Made by a program: the position numbers and the translations under genes | The notes under the pieces: generated by a model | The model's input: only the letters and a program-made list of their open reading frames with translations | The model's database searches: none | Told to the model about the DNA's origin: nothing | Shown: positions 35,227-44,814 of the stretch, one piece after another | How the letters are laid out: each line of letters begins with the position of its first letter | How positions within the stretch are numbered: the first letter of the stretch is position 1 | From: Porticoccaceae bacterium | GTDB lineage: Bacteria; Pseudomonadota; Gammaproteobacteria; Pseudomonadales; Porticoccaceae | Assembly (NCBI GenBank): GCA_018069525.1 | Contig: JAGPUQ010000005.1 | Span: 51,812 to 115,811, forward strand | DNA length: 64,000 bases | Reading direction: 5' to 3'

Positions 35227-38200
35227 CTAGCGAAAATCCCTGGGATCTGCCGACAATAAGTCGTCAAACTCCTCTACCTCCATGGGTTTTCCAAACAGGT
35301 AGCCCTGGTAGCAGGCGCACTCCCTGGCCCGCAAAAATTCGAATTGTTCTTGTGTTTCTACTCTCTCGGCAAGCACTTCAAGATTAAAGTCACGGGCCAA
35401 ATTAAACATTGCCTGCATTAGAGTTTGATCACCGTCAACATTGACCACATCCTTGATGTAACGGCTATCCACTTTAAGTCGATCAATAGGCAGGCGTTGC
35501 AAGTCGTGCAGCGACGAATAACCCGCGCCAAAATTATCAATGGCAATACCGACACCTAAAGCCTTTAACTGCTGAAAGACTTCGGCGGTCTTATCGGTAT
35601 GCTCAACCAGCAGTGCTTCGGTCACCTCCATCATCAATCGGCCTTTAGGAATCGAGTGATCTGCAAGGCTACTTGCTACCGTATCCAAAAAACCCTCGGC
35701 GCCAAATTGACGTAGACTAATATTGATTGTGATACGAAGATCAACCCCGCGCTTTGTCCAGCGCGCTAACTGAGAACAGGCCTCCCGCAATACCCATTCG
35801 CCGAACTCGACCATCAAACCATTATCTTCGGCAATCGGAATGAATGCATCGGGAAGTACCAGGCCACGCTCGGGATGCAACCAACGCAACAATGCTTCAG
35901 CGCCAATAATACTGCCTTGACTATCCACTTGCGGCTGAAAATACAATTGCATTTGCCGCAGATCGAGCGCGCGATTCAAATCGCGCTCCAGCGCCAATCG
36001 CGCATCGGCCTGTTGTTGCAATAAAGGTTCATAAAACGCAATTGAATTGCGCCCCATATTTTTAGCCTTGTACATGGCAGTGTCGGCGTGGTCTAACACC
36101 GTATCGCCACTACCATCACGAGGAAATAAGGCAATGCCAATACTTGCGCGTAACTGATGCCATTGACCAGCAAGCTCGTAACCTTCACCAAGCACAGCAA
36201 TGATTTTTTCGGCGACGTTTTGTGCTTCGTGCGCGGCTTGAGCACCATCCAAAGACAGTTCCGGCAAGATCACCACAAACTCATCACCGCCCAAACGCGC
36301 CACCGTATCTTCTTCACGCAGCATGGCCGTCAGTCGATTAGCAATTTGCTGTAATAAGTAATCACCGGTCTTGTGACCAAGGCTATCGTTAATAATTTTA
36401 AAGTGATCAAGATCGACAAACAGCAAGGCCCCGGCAATACGTTTGCGTTCTGCATGGGCACAAGCTTGCTGCAAGCGATCGAGCAATAAACGACGGTTTG
36501 CCAGGCCCGTTAGAGGGTCGTAATACGCTAGTTGTTCAGACTTTAAGTGAGCCAATTTAATCGCTGTAATATTGTTTACCGCACCGCGCAACACCGCGGG
36601 CTTGCCACCAGCATCACACTCCACCTCACCTGTCGCCCTAAACCAGAGCTCTAAACCCTCGGGGGTAACGAACGACTCTTCGTAATCCATTGCTTGCCCG
36701 GTGTCTCGGCTCTGCTTGATTGCCTCACCGAAGCGACTCCTGGCTTCAGCACTCAACAGTCGGTCAATCGTGTCTATATTACTCAACGCCTCTCTCGGCA
36801 AGCCAAAGGTACTTTCGGTTGCCGATAACCATTCAATATTACCGCTAGTAAAATCAATTTCAAAAATAGCAACGTGGGCGGCCTCGGTAGCCAGTCGTCC
36901 CATTTTTTCTTTTTTACCTAATTCTTCCACTAATCTGCGCGTGCGCTCTTCCTGTTCCCTACGCTGGGTAATATCCCGAAAAGTCACTAAAAATTCACGT
37001 CCCCCGCTAACCTCAACAGCGACCACTGTAAGAGCCAGGCCAACTTGCCTGCCAGAAACGTGCGTTGCCTGCCATTCGTGCTCGATATCGAAACTGTCTT
37101 TTTCAAACAGTCGCAACCATCGCTCGCTACTCAGCACTCCATTCGGCTGATATTGCCCAGAAAAATCTGTTAGTTTTTTTCCGATAAAATCCCGCTCATC
37201 GCGACCTAATATCTCGGCCAGCGCCCAATTACATTCAACGCAATACCCATTTTCGTCAAATAGCGCCACGCCATCACTCATGGCTCGAATCAATAGTCGA
37301 TATCGACTTTCGCTTTCACTCAGTGCTCGACCGGTTTCGACCAACTCACTGATATCCCGTTGCGTCACCACAAAGTGAGTCACCACGCCCAATTCGTCAC
37401 GCACGGCGGTAATGGTTTCCATAATATGGCGAGGGTTGCCTTCGCTATCCACTCGCACCGTGCGTCCGACCCAGGAACCACGATTACCGGGGTGATACAG
37501 GAAGTCCTTCAGCTCACCATCTTCAATATCCTTATACAAGTCACCAATATATTTATCTGTAATATCTTCGCCATAAAGACCAATGTCACGCGCCGCAGAG
37601 TTAACCCGAAGTACACGACCCTCTGCATTGGCGACGATAATCGGTTGGTCGCTCTCAAACGCCACGGCACCAATACGGTGCTCAATACGCGCGTAATAGG
37701 CTTCGGTCACATCCCGAAATACCAGAATAACGCCCTCACTTATGCCTTCCGGATCAAAAATCGGTGCCGCAGTTTGGGTGATATGGCATTTTTCGCCATT
37801 CTTTTTGACAATAATTTGTTCGCTAACCAGTTCAACCATGCGCCCGGTTCTCAAGGCACTCAGCGCAGCATTTTCCGCGACACCTGGATCGCTTGCACTC
37901 ACCGGTTGAAAAATTTCTTCTAGAGAACAGCCTTCTATCTCTTCACGACGATAACCGGTAATTCTTTCTGCTGCCGAATTGAGTCGAGTGATGTAGGCAT
38001 TGGCATCGATGACAACGAGTCCTTCTACAGTCGCCTCAAAGAGGCGATCGACATACTGTTCTCGGTCACGCAATTCATCGACCAGACTCAAGGCTTGCAG
38101 CGAACCTTTATTAAAGATTTGGGCGATGCGACCAAGCTCACCTCTGGCCTCAAGCGGGGCTTCAATTCGCTCCCCACGCGCAAAATTTTCAGCCGAATTG

Positions 38201-38865
38201 AGCAACACTTGTAAGGGCCTACTAATAAACCGATTGATAAATCCGACCCCAGCAAGGGAGCCGATCAGTACCAGCAGGAAAGGCCATAGGGCATCGCGTA
38301 GCACCCTGGTAAGAATTTCTGTGTGTGTTTCAACGAGATTATAGTTCAGGAATACAAGGTAATCCGGCGGCAGAGGGTAGCTCTCCGAGCTAACCTGAAG
38401 AGCGTAGTAAGCCACCAGCCAACCGTCCTGCACTATAAATTTAACACCATCGCCGCTGCGGACTTGCTGTGCGATAGCACTATCAAATGCTGGCATTTTA
38501 GTCAGGGCGGAAGCGCCACCGTCGGAACTCTGATTAAGCGTTTGTTCAACACGGGAAAACACGGTGTTATCCGCCTCAAAAACCACCAGCTCTTTTAAAG
38601 ATGAGTCCTTCGCGAATTGTTCGAGTATGGTGCGAACAGCAGTCGGATCCGGCTGCCTTTGTAACTGACCGACAAAAGTGTCAGCTGCTAGAAAATTGCG
38701 CTGCCATTCACGCCTGAGTTCGTCAACCTGGCGATCATGCAAGGACGAATAGTGCAACACCGCCCACAAGGAAAACACCAATACTGGCATCGCGACGGCA
38801 TAAAGAGGCAACCAGCGACGTAGTGAAATGCTACGCATCCGTTTGCGATCGCGTCCTGCACTCAT
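35227..38865 (-). CDS. Membrane PAS/GGDEF-EAL protein (cyclic-di-GMP turnover)
   Basis: This 1212-aa paralogue of the preceding cyclase has the same plan: a membrane helix, a periplasmic region, a second helix, several PAS domains and GGDEF, plus a full EAL domain. VARLGGDEFVVIL and the I-site REED are intact. EAL motifs are GAEALLRWLHPE, MEVTEALLVE, and LKVDSRYIKD. The paired-Asp motif reads IDNFGAGYSSL where active EAL enzymes usually have IDDFGTGYSS, so one metal-binding Asp is Asn and phosphodiesterase activity is uncertain. The frame runs to a TTG at 38910, but ATG at 38865 follows AAGGAAGG and is preferred. Confidence 0.9.
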   Translation of the reverse strand: MSAGRDRKRMRSISLRRWLPLYAVAMPVLVFSLWAVLHYSSLHDRQVDELRREWQRNFLAADTFVGQLQRQPDPTAVRTILEQFAKDSSLKELVVFEADNTVFSRVEQTLNQSSDGGASALTKMPAFDSAIAQQVRSGDGVKFIVQDGWLVAYYALQVSSESYPLPPDYLVFLNYNLVETHTEILTRVLRDALWPFLLVLIGSLAGVGFINRFISRPLQVLLNSAENFARGERIEAPLEARGELGRIAQIFNKGSLQALSLVDELRDREQYVDRLFEATVEGLVVIDANAYITRLNSAAERITGYRREEIEGCSLEEIFQPVSASDPGVAENAALSALRTGRMVELVSEQIIVKKNGEKCHITQTAAPIFDPEGISEGVILVFRDVTEAYYARIEHRIGAVAFESDQPIIVANAEGRVLRVNSAARDIGLYGEDITDKYIGDLYKDIEDGELKDFLYHPGNRGSWVGRTVRVDSEGNPRHIMETITAVRDELGVVTHFVVTQRDISELVETGRALSESESRYRLLIRAMSDGVALFDENGYCVECNWALAEILGRDERDFIGKKLTDFSGQYQPNGVLSSERWLRLFEKDSFDIEHEWQATHVSGRQVGLALTVVAVEVSGGREFLVTFRDITQRREQEERTRRLVEELGKKEKMGRLATEAAHVAIFEIDFTSGNIEWLSATESTFGLPREALSNIDTIDRLLSAEARSRFGEAIKQSRDTGQAMDYEESFVTPEGLELWFRATGEVECDAGGKPAVLRGAVNNITAIKLAHLKSEQLAYYDPLTGLANRRLLLDRLQQACAHAERKRIAGALLFVDLDHFKIINDSLGHKTGDYLLQQIANRLTAMLREEDTVARLGGDEFVVILPELSLDGAQAAHEAQNVAEKIIAVLGEGYELAGQWHQLRASIGIALFPRDGSGDTVLDHADTAMYKAKNMGRNSIAFYEPLLQQQADARLALERDLNRALDLRQMQLYFQPQVDSQGSIIGAEALLRWLHPERGLVLPDAFIPIAEDNGLMVEFGEWVLREACSQLARWTKRGVDLRITINISLRQFGAEGFLDTVASSLADHSIPKGRLMMEVTEALLVEHTDKTAEVFQQLKALGVGIAIDNFGAGYSSLHDLQRLPIDRLKVDSRYIKDVVNVDGDQTLMQAMFNLARDFNLEVLAERVETQEQFEFLRARECACYQGYLFGKPMEVEEFDDLLSADPRDFR

Positions 38866-39019
38866 ATTTGTACTGCCTTCCTTCGGCGACCAGATCATTC
38901 CGGTGCCCAACGCTATGAATTAACTAAAGCCAAAGATGTTATTTCTGTTTATTACTTGTCGGTTAGCTTCTAATTATAGCAAATAGGGTGACATATATAA
39001 TGCCAAACGGGTTTAAACC

Positions 39020-40300
39020 TTAGAACTTTGACAGTAACTCGGCCCACTGTTGAGTAAGCCCCGTGCGAAAATCCGGATGCGCAATACCAACCAGTGCTTC
39101 CGCGCGTTTTTCAAGCGACAGATTTGCTAGTCGCGCGATACCGTATTCAGTAACCACGTAATCAATATCACTACGCATACCCGTCACTGGGGCAGTATTG
39201 AGAATAGGCACAATTTTGGAGATCGCGCCTCGTTTCGCGGTCGCCTGTAGTGCCAGAATACTGCGCCCGCCTTTACTCGACTGCGCGCCACGTAAAAAAT
39301 CGATTAAGCCACCGCCTCCGCCAATTTGCTTGCCGCGAATGGTTTCGCTATTAAACTGGCCAAACAAATCAATTTCCAACGTGGTATTAATCGCTACCAA
39401 ATTATCGATCTGCGCGAGTACACCGGCATCGTGCGTATAGCTCACCGGACGTATTTGCAAGTCTGGACAGCTCTCGCACCAACGGTAAAATTCCCGGCTA
39501 CCCGCGATGACCCCAGCGGTAATTTTTCCCTTGTCCTGGGACTTCCGGCTACCATCAATCACCCCGCTTTCCACCAGGGGCATAAAGGCTTCGGTGAGCA
39601 GACCAGTATGCACACCTAGATGTTGCTTCCCGCCCAGCTTTTTCATAATAGACACGGGGAGCGAACCAATACCTAGCTGCAAACAATCGCCGTCTTCAAC
39701 CAGGCCAGCAATATGTTCAGCAATCAACAAGTCCGTTTCGGAACCTTCCGCCACTGCGTACTCCAGCAGTTCACCATCACCTTCCACCACGTAATCAATG
39801 TCGCTGAGCGCAACCTTGGGAGCATCAGCGATATAGGGCATATGCGCGTTAATTTCGGCGATGACGAGCGTGGCTCGAGCCAACATCGCGGCGGAATAGT
39901 CTCCATGTAGGCCGACGCTGCAAAAACCTGCTGCATCTGGCAATGACACCTTGATCAGAGCAATGGATATATCGTATGCCTTTTCCATCGCGCGATACCG
40001 CGCGGAATGAAAGGCTGGCGTAAATTCGAATCGGCCTTCCTCGTGTAAAGCCCGGTAGTCTCCGAGAAAAAACCCACTGTTCAGTATCGCGCCAGTAGAA
40101 ATTCGATTCACGTCCAAAGCCTGCATGGTCGGTACGGAGCTATCAATAATACGTAACTGCTGAGTTAGTTTCGCCTGAGCGATCAGATCGAGCACTGCAT
40201 CCGGCTGGCCACACCCCCCCTCAACAAATATCGAAAGGCCATCAACAAAATGCTGGCGAACGGTTTCTACACTGAGCTTGAGAGGAATTTTCTGAGTCAT
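39020..40300 (-). CDS. Acetyl-CoA hydrolase/transferase-family CoA-transferase
   Basis: This 426-aa CoA-transferase is of the Cat1/4-hydroxybutyrate CoA-transferase type. The fold motif LQLGIGSLPVSIM is near residue 205, and EIDLFGQFNSET carries the catalytic Glu that forms the CoA thioester. IGGGGGLIDFLRGAQ and the late VTEYGIARLANLSLEKRAEAL complete the family pattern. It probably moves CoA between short-chain acids; donor and acceptor are unknown. It is divergent from the nitrate-locus porin. Confidence 0.88.
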   Translation of the reverse strand: MTQKIPLKLSVETVRQHFVDGLSIFVEGGCGQPDAVLDLIAQAKLTQQLRIIDSSVPTMQALDVNRISTGAILNSGFFLGDYRALHEEGRFEFTPAFHSARYRAMEKAYDISIALIKVSLPDAAGFCSVGLHGDYSAAMLARATLVIAEINAHMPYIADAPKVALSDIDYVVEGDGELLEYAVAEGSETDLLIAEHIAGLVEDGDCLQLGIGSLPVSIMKKLGGKQHLGVHTGLLTEAFMPLVESGVIDGSRKSQDKGKITAGVIAGSREFYRWCESCPDLQIRPVSYTHDAGVLAQIDNLVAINTTLEIDLFGQFNSETIRGKQIGGGGGLIDFLRGAQSSKGGRSILALQATAKRGAISKIVPILNTAPVTGMRSDIDYVVTEYGIARLANLSLEKRAEALVGIAHPDFRTGLTQQWAELLSKF

Positions 40301-40633
40301 AACAATTAATACCTATCTAACATTCGATCGAAAAATGAATTGAACCAATTTAGCACAGCACACACAACGCAGACCACTTACACGAAAGAAAACGGTGCAT
40401 TTCGCATTGTTTGCAAAGCCCTAAAGTGGGGCAGATCGCCCCTTTATGCTGCACATACCTGTAACTCGACTGCAAAACAGTCAGCGGGGAGAACTATCTT
40501 GTTATTAAAAAAACAACCAAAAACTTGGCACAAAGATTGTATTAACGATAGGGACACTACAGAAAGCCCATCGAAAACCCGGGCTGCCATTCAAAACATC
40601 ATTACCTATATATTTAATTTGAGGAAAGTTCAT
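40301..40633 (+). other. Control region upstream of the porin/nitrate importer operon
   Basis: This 333-bp stretch would encode an N-terminal extension of the porin if the frame were read from 40340. That extension is not signal-like, and a good start lies at 40634. It contains the sigma-54 site at 40526-40541 and a GGGGC/GCCCC 5-bp inverted repeat near 40430-40445. No full NtrC site could be assigned. Confidence 0.6.
40526..40541 (+). promoter_or_regulatory. Sigma-54-type promoter before the porin
   Basis: The sequence TGGCAC-N5-TTGTA has GG at 40527-40528 and GT at 40539-40540, exactly 10 nt apart as required for sigma-54 (-24/-12). The usual -12 GC is GT. The inferred start of transcription is about 40552, some 80 bp before the porin ATG. 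Confidence 0.7.
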
Positions 40634-41857
40634 ATGCTAAAAGTCTCAACAAAAATATTTTCCACCAGCATAGCCGTATTAGGTATTTCAACTTCCATGC
40701 TTTCCAGTGCCGAACCTACGATTAACCAAAGCATTAGCGCAGCCATTGATGATAGTAACGTGGATTTAAACCTGCGTTACCGCTATGAATTAGTCGATCA
40801 GGACGGCAAGCCTGAAGATGCTGGGGCTTCAACTCTCCGCTCCAGAGTCACGCTAACCTCCGGCAATCTTGGCCACTTTAAAGGTCTGGTAGAAATTGAC
40901 AATGTCTCGTACTTAGGTGGCGATACTTTTAATAACACCGAAAACGGCAATACGGATCGTCCCGTTGTTGCCGATCCGGATTACACAGAAATCAACCAGG
41001 CTTTTATCAGCTACGCCTTTGACGACAACAATAAAGCCACCGTCGGCCGTCAGCGTATTAACCACAGCGGTCAACGTTTTCTCGGCGGAGTAGCCTGGCG
41101 ACAAAACGAGCAAACCTTTGATGCTGCGCGCCTGCAACTAACGCCCATCGATAAACTCACCATAGACTACAGCTATATTCGGAAGGCAAATCGAATTTTC
41201 GGCCCAGAAGGCCTGGATGCAGAATTTGAAGGTGATAGCCATGCGGCCATTTCGACTTACAAAATTACTGACGGCCATACCTTATCCGCCTTCGCTTACC
41301 TTCTAGACCTCGAAGAAGCCCCGGTGCTATCTAGCAACACTTACGGTCTGGAGTATGTCGGTAGTTTTAAGCTAAGCGATGACTTTAGTCTTGGTGTCAA
41401 CTTATCCCTCGCAGAGCAAAGTGACGCTAACGACAATCCCCTTAACTATGACGCTGGCTACTACTTCGGCGAGCTCGCAGCCAGATTTAAACCTCTGACT
41501 ATCGCCATTGGTCACGAAGTTCTGGAGAGTGACGATGGCGTCAGCTTCAAAACACCCCTGGCGACACTGCACAAATTCCAGGGCTTTGCCGACAAATTTC
41601 TGGCAACGCCGCCGGATGGTATTGAAGACAGCTATATCAAACTGGTGACCAAATTAGGCGGGGTTAAATTAGTTGCTTTTTACCATGACTTCGAAGCCAA
41701 CGAAGGCAGCATGGATTACGGAAGTGAAATCGATTTCGTCGCATCCTATGCCTTTAACAAAAACTACAGCGTTCTATTTAAATACGCCGCCTACGATGCC
41801 GATGAATTTTCTACAGATACCGATAAGGTCTGGTTAATGCTCACCGCCGCTTTCTAA
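40634..41857 (+). CDS. Outer-membrane porin (alginate-export-like barrel) of the nitrate locus
   Basis: This 407-aa outer-membrane beta-barrel has a signal peptide (KVSTKIFSTSIAVLGIST, cleavage near SSAEP). The mature part alternates polar and hydrophobic residues in strands (VDLNLRYRYELVDQ; KATVGRQRIN; ends LMLTAAF with the C-terminal Phe typical of Omp85 recognition). ATG at 40634 has GAGG 10 nt upstream and begins the signal peptide, so the longer frame is rejected. It precedes nrtA by about 100 bp with a weak terminator between, and is probably the entry channel for nitrate or another anion; that role is inferred from position. Confidence 0.82.
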   Translation: MLKVSTKIFSTSIAVLGISTSMLSSAEPTINQSISAAIDDSNVDLNLRYRYELVDQDGKPEDAGASTLRSRVTLTSGNLGHFKGLVEIDNVSYLGGDTFNNTENGNTDRPVVADPDYTEINQAFISYAFDDNNKATVGRQRINHSGQRFLGGVAWRQNEQTFDAARLQLTPIDKLTIDYSYIRKANRIFGPEGLDAEFEGDSHAAISTYKITDGHTLSAFAYLLDLEEAPVLSSNTYGLEYVGSFKLSDDFSLGVNLSLAEQSDANDNPLNYDAGYYFGELAARFKPLTIAIGHEVLESDDGVSFKTPLATLHKFQGFADKFLATPPDGIEDSYIKLVTKLGGVKLVAFYHDFEANEGSMDYGSEIDFVASYAFNKNYSVLFKYAAYDADEFSTDTDKVWLMLTAAF

Positions 41858-41866
41858 AAATTTTAT

Positions 41867-41902
41867 ATCCAATACACACCATTGATACTTGAAAAATTGG
41901 AT
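41867..41902 (+). terminator. Weak terminator-like hairpin between porin and nrtA
   Basis: ATCCAAT (41867-41873) pairs with ATTGGAT (41896-41902) across a 22-nt loop, then a T-rich TTTTATTTATT follows. The stem is short, so partial termination that sets the porin-to-importer ratio is plausible. Confidence 0.4.
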
Positions 41903-41954
41903 TTTTATTTATTCGACCCACACATTTTTTAACACCGAACAGGGAGTATTACCC

Positions 41955-43388
41955 ATGATCAGTAAACCCAAACGAGGCCTTTTTTTAACATTATCGAATG
42001 GTCGAAAAACCGCTTCTTCAATCGTGACCACTGGCACGCTAGCAATAGCGCTTGCAGGCTTATTGCTATCTTTATCTGCCTGGTCAGCCAGCGACATAGG
42101 CGAACCCGAAAAGGAAGATCTCAAATTTGGTTTTATCAAATTGACTGACATGGCTCCCTTAGCCATCGCCTATGAAAAAGGCTATTTCGAAGACGAAGGC
42201 CTCTACGTCACTTTGGAGGCTCAGGCGAACTGGAAAGTCCTACTCGATGGGGTCATCGATGGGCAACTGGATGGCGCTCATATGCTTGCCGGACAACCCC
42301 TGGCCGCAACTATTGGCTTTGGCACCAAAGCGCACATCATTACGCCCTTCAGCATGGATTTAAATGGTAATGCCATCACCGTATCCAACAGTATTTGGAA
42401 ACAGATGAAGCCTTATGTTCCTCTTCAAGCTGACGGCAAACCGGTTCACCCTATTAAAGCCGACTACCTGAAACCCGTGGTAGATAAATACCGTGACGCA
42501 GGCAAGCCTTTCAAAATGGGCATGGTGTTTCCGGTATCGACCCACAACTACGAGCTGCGTTACTGGCTAGCAGCCGGCGGTATCCATCCCGGTTACTATG
42601 CGCCGTCGAAAGGTGATATCAGCGGCCAGCTCAATGCCGAGGTACTGCTTTCGGTAACACCACCGCCACAAATGCCAGCCACCATGGAAGCCGGTACTAT
42701 TTTTGGTTACTGCGTCGGCGAGCCATGGAACCAACAGGCTGTGTTTAAAGGCATCGGTGTGCCGGTGATAACAGATTACGAAATCTGGAAAGATAACCCC
42801 GAGAAAGTCTTCGGCATCACCAAAGAGTTTGCCGACAAGTACCCCAACACCACCACCCGTATGGTCAAAGCACTGATTCGCGCCGCTGCCTGGCTCGACG
42901 CTAACGACAACGCTAACCGTCCCGAAGCGGTGAAAATATTATCTCAGTCAAACTATGTAGGCGCAGATTACGAAGTAATCGCCAATAGCATGACCGGTAC
43001 CTTTGAATACGAGAAAGGCGACAAACGTGCGGTGCCTGACTTCAATGTATTTTTTCGCTACAACGCGACCTACCCTTACTACAGCGATGCCATCTGGTAT
43101 CTCACGCAAATGCGTCGCTGGGGCCAGATCGACGAATTCAAACCCGATAGCTGGTACGTCGATGTCGCTAAATCGGTCTACCGTCCGGATCTTTACTCCA
43201 CTGCAGCCAAAGCCTTGATAGCGGATGGCACGCTGAAGGCATCAGATTTCCCTGACCTCGATAAGGAAAGCGGCTTTCGTCCGCCCCAGGATACCTTCAT
43301 CGACAATATTGCCTATGACGGCTCCAAACCCAACGCCTATATCGATATGTTCCCTATCGGGCTGAAGGCTAAAGAAAGCGCCAAGTAA
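41955..43388 (+). CDS. nrtA: Nitrate ABC transporter, periplasmic substrate-binding protein (NrtA/CmpA family)
   Basis: This 477-aa periplasmic protein captures nitrate (or nitrite/bicarbonate in relatives). The start at 41955 has AGGGAG about 9 nt upstream. A signal peptide ends near [37 protein letters not shown] is the classical NrtA/CmpA opening, and [19 protein letters not shown] is the ligand-region motif. No lipobox is seen, so it is soluble in the periplasm. It sits with nrtB and nrtCD, which supports nitrate over bicarbonate. A strong hairpin follows the gene. Confidence 0.93.
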   Translation: MISKPKRGLFLTLSNGRKTASSIVTTGTLAIALAGLLLSLSAWSASDIGEPEKEDLKFGFIKLTDMAPLAIAYEKGYFEDEGLYVTLEAQANWKVLLDGVIDGQLDGAHMLAGQPLAATIGFGTKAHIITPFSMDLNGNAITVSNSIWKQMKPYVPLQADGKPVHPIKADYLKPVVDKYRDAGKPFKMGMVFPVSTHNYELRYWLAAGGIHPGYYAPSKGDISGQLNAEVLLSVTPPPQMPATMEAGTIFGYCVGEPWNQQAVFKGIGVPVITDYEIWKDNPEKVFGITKEFADKYPNTTTRMVKALIRAAAWLDANDNANRPEAVKILSQSNYVGADYEVIANSMTGTFEYEKGDKRAVPDFNVFFRYNATYPYYSDAIWYLTQMRRWGQIDEFKPDSWYVDVAKSVYRPDLYSTAAKALIADGTLKASDFPDLDKESGFRPPQDTFIDNIAYDGSKPNAYIDMFPIGLKAKESAK

Positions 43389-43462
43389 ATGATCCACTAT
43401 TTCAAACGAGCTAATTCATTATCGAAAAAACGCATATTAAATCCGCTTGTTTAATAGTTGAA

Positions 43463-43495
43463 ATGGATACCACGCCGCTACGGAGTGGTATCCAT
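43463..43495 (+). other. Strong intercistronic hairpin between nrtA and nrtB
   Basis: ATGGATACCAC (43463-43473) pairs perfectly with GTGGTATCCAT (43485-43495), and the inner CCG/CGG continues the stem to a CTA loop. No U-run follows, so it is not a simple terminator. Such hairpins after a binding-protein gene often protect the upstream mRNA and keep binding protein above permease levels. Confidence 0.75.
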
Positions 43496-43563
43496 CGCCC
43501 CGTGTCAATTTTATCTAGCTAGCACCCGCAACGATAAGCGACATGACCATCAAAAACTGAACT

Positions 43564-43638
43564 GTGACCGACTTAACCATGACCGATCTGACTATTACGG
43601 AACAAGCTGTGACCGACTCAGGCGTAACGGCCAAAAGC
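43564..43638 (+). repeat. 15-bp degenerate tandem repeat before or within the start of nrtB
   Basis: Five 15-mers start at 43564: GTGACCGACTTAACC, ATGACCGATCTGACT, ATTACGGAACAAGCT, GTGACCGACTCAGGC and GTAACGGCCAAAAGC. They are in frame with nrtB and would read MTDLT-MTDLT-ITEQA-VTDSG-VTAKS if translated. Confidence 0.8.
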
Positions 43639-43680
43639 ACCCAGAACTCTATCAAAGATAAATCGAAGGAGACCAAATCT

Positions 43681-44802
43681 GTGACCCAGGATCGCTCCAG
43701 GCACTTACCGTCAACTACCACCAGCACTGTAGATACCGCCACAAAACAAGAGCAAATCAAGTCAGCCAAAAATGGCACTCCCCTCTATGTCCGCATAAAT
43801 AAAGCGCTCGATCTTATTGGCTTCACCTGGTTTATACCCCTGGTTAAATTATGCGGTGGTGAAAGCCCCAAAACTCAATTTCGAGATTTACTCGCCGCCG
43901 TCGGTGCGCCGGTAGTATTTTTCATGATCTTCCTGGGGTTCTGGAGTTGGGGTGCCGCTCAAATTGAAACCAGTCTCGGTGTCATTCCAGGGCCATCACA
44001 GGTCTATCAGGAAGCTCAAGGGCTAATGGATGAACACAGAGCCGAACGGAAGAAAGAAATCGCCTTTCAGGAACGTCAGGACACCCGTAATGCAAACAAG
44101 TTGGAAAAGAACCCAGACGCCGTCATAAAAACCCGTAACTACACGGGTAAGGCGACCTATATAGATCAAATTTTCACCAGCCTGTTTACCGTGTTTACTG
44201 GCTTTGTCATTGCCACCCTGGTCGCAGTACCGCTAGGTATTGTCTGTGGTATGAGTCCTATTTTTAATGCCGCGATAAATCCAATTATTCAAATATTTAA
44301 ACCGGTATCGCCCCTGGCATGGCTACCTATTGTAACTATGGTTGTCAGTGCTTTATATGTCACCACCGACGACTCATGGTTTGATAAATCCTTTTTAACC
44401 TCTGCTATCACAGTAACGCTGTGCTCCCTCTGGCCAACACTGATCAACACCTCGGTCGGGGTGTCATCCGTCGACAAAGATCTGGTCAATGTTGGCAAGG
44501 TACTCAAATTAAGTAAAATGACCCAGGTCACTAAAATCATCCTGCCCTCCTCCTTACCCTTTATATTTACCGGTTTGCGCCTATCACTGGGCGTTGGCTG
44601 GATGGTTTTGATCGCGGCAGAAATGCTCGCTCAGAACCCCGGGCTTGGCAAATTTGTCTGGGATGAATTTCAGAACGGTAGCTCCCACTCTTTAGGACGC
44701 ATCATGGTAGCGGTGTTCACCATCGGTTTAATCGGATTCGCCCTCGACCGAGTCATGATGACCTTACAAAAACTATTTTCTTTTGGTGACACTAACGTCT
44801 AG
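43681..44802 (+). CDS. nrtB: Nitrate ABC transporter permease (NrtB family)
   Basis: This inner-membrane permease (373 aa from this start) has about six helices and the binding-protein-dependent transport signature (ILPSSLPFIFTGLRLSLGVGWM, EAA-loop region). The frame is open from GTG at 43564, but AAGGAG at 43665-43670 sits 9-10 nt before GTG at 43681, giving the best start. The residues before it are low-complexity and encoded by a 15-bp repeat. An unusual hydrophilic charged insertion (DEHRAERKKEIAFQERQDT) lies between the first helix and the rest. The stop is 12 bp before nrtCD. Confidence 0.88.
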   Translation: MTQDRSRHLPSTTTSTVDTATKQEQIKSAKNGTPLYVRINKALDLIGFTWFIPLVKLCGGESPKTQFRDLLAAVGAPVVFFMIFLGFWSWGAAQIETSLGVIPGPSQVYQEAQGLMDEHRAERKKEIAFQERQDTRNANKLEKNPDAVIKTRNYTGKATYIDQIFTSLFTVFTGFVIATLVAVPLGIVCGMSPIFNAAINPIIQIFKPVSPLAWLPIVTMVVSALYVTTDDSWFDKSFLTSAITVTLCSLWPTLINTSVGVSSVDKDLVNVGKVLKLSKMTQVTKIILPSSLPFIFTGLRLSLGVGWMVLIAAEMLAQNPGLGKFVWDEFQNGSSHSLGRIMVAVFTIGLIGFALDRVMMTLQKLFSFGDTNV

Positions 44803-44814
44803 GAGTTGAAAACC

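Noticed and set aside
40340..40633. Extended N-terminus of the porin
   Set aside because: The extra residues contain no signal peptide and include the predicted sigma-54 site; the signal peptide starts at 40634.
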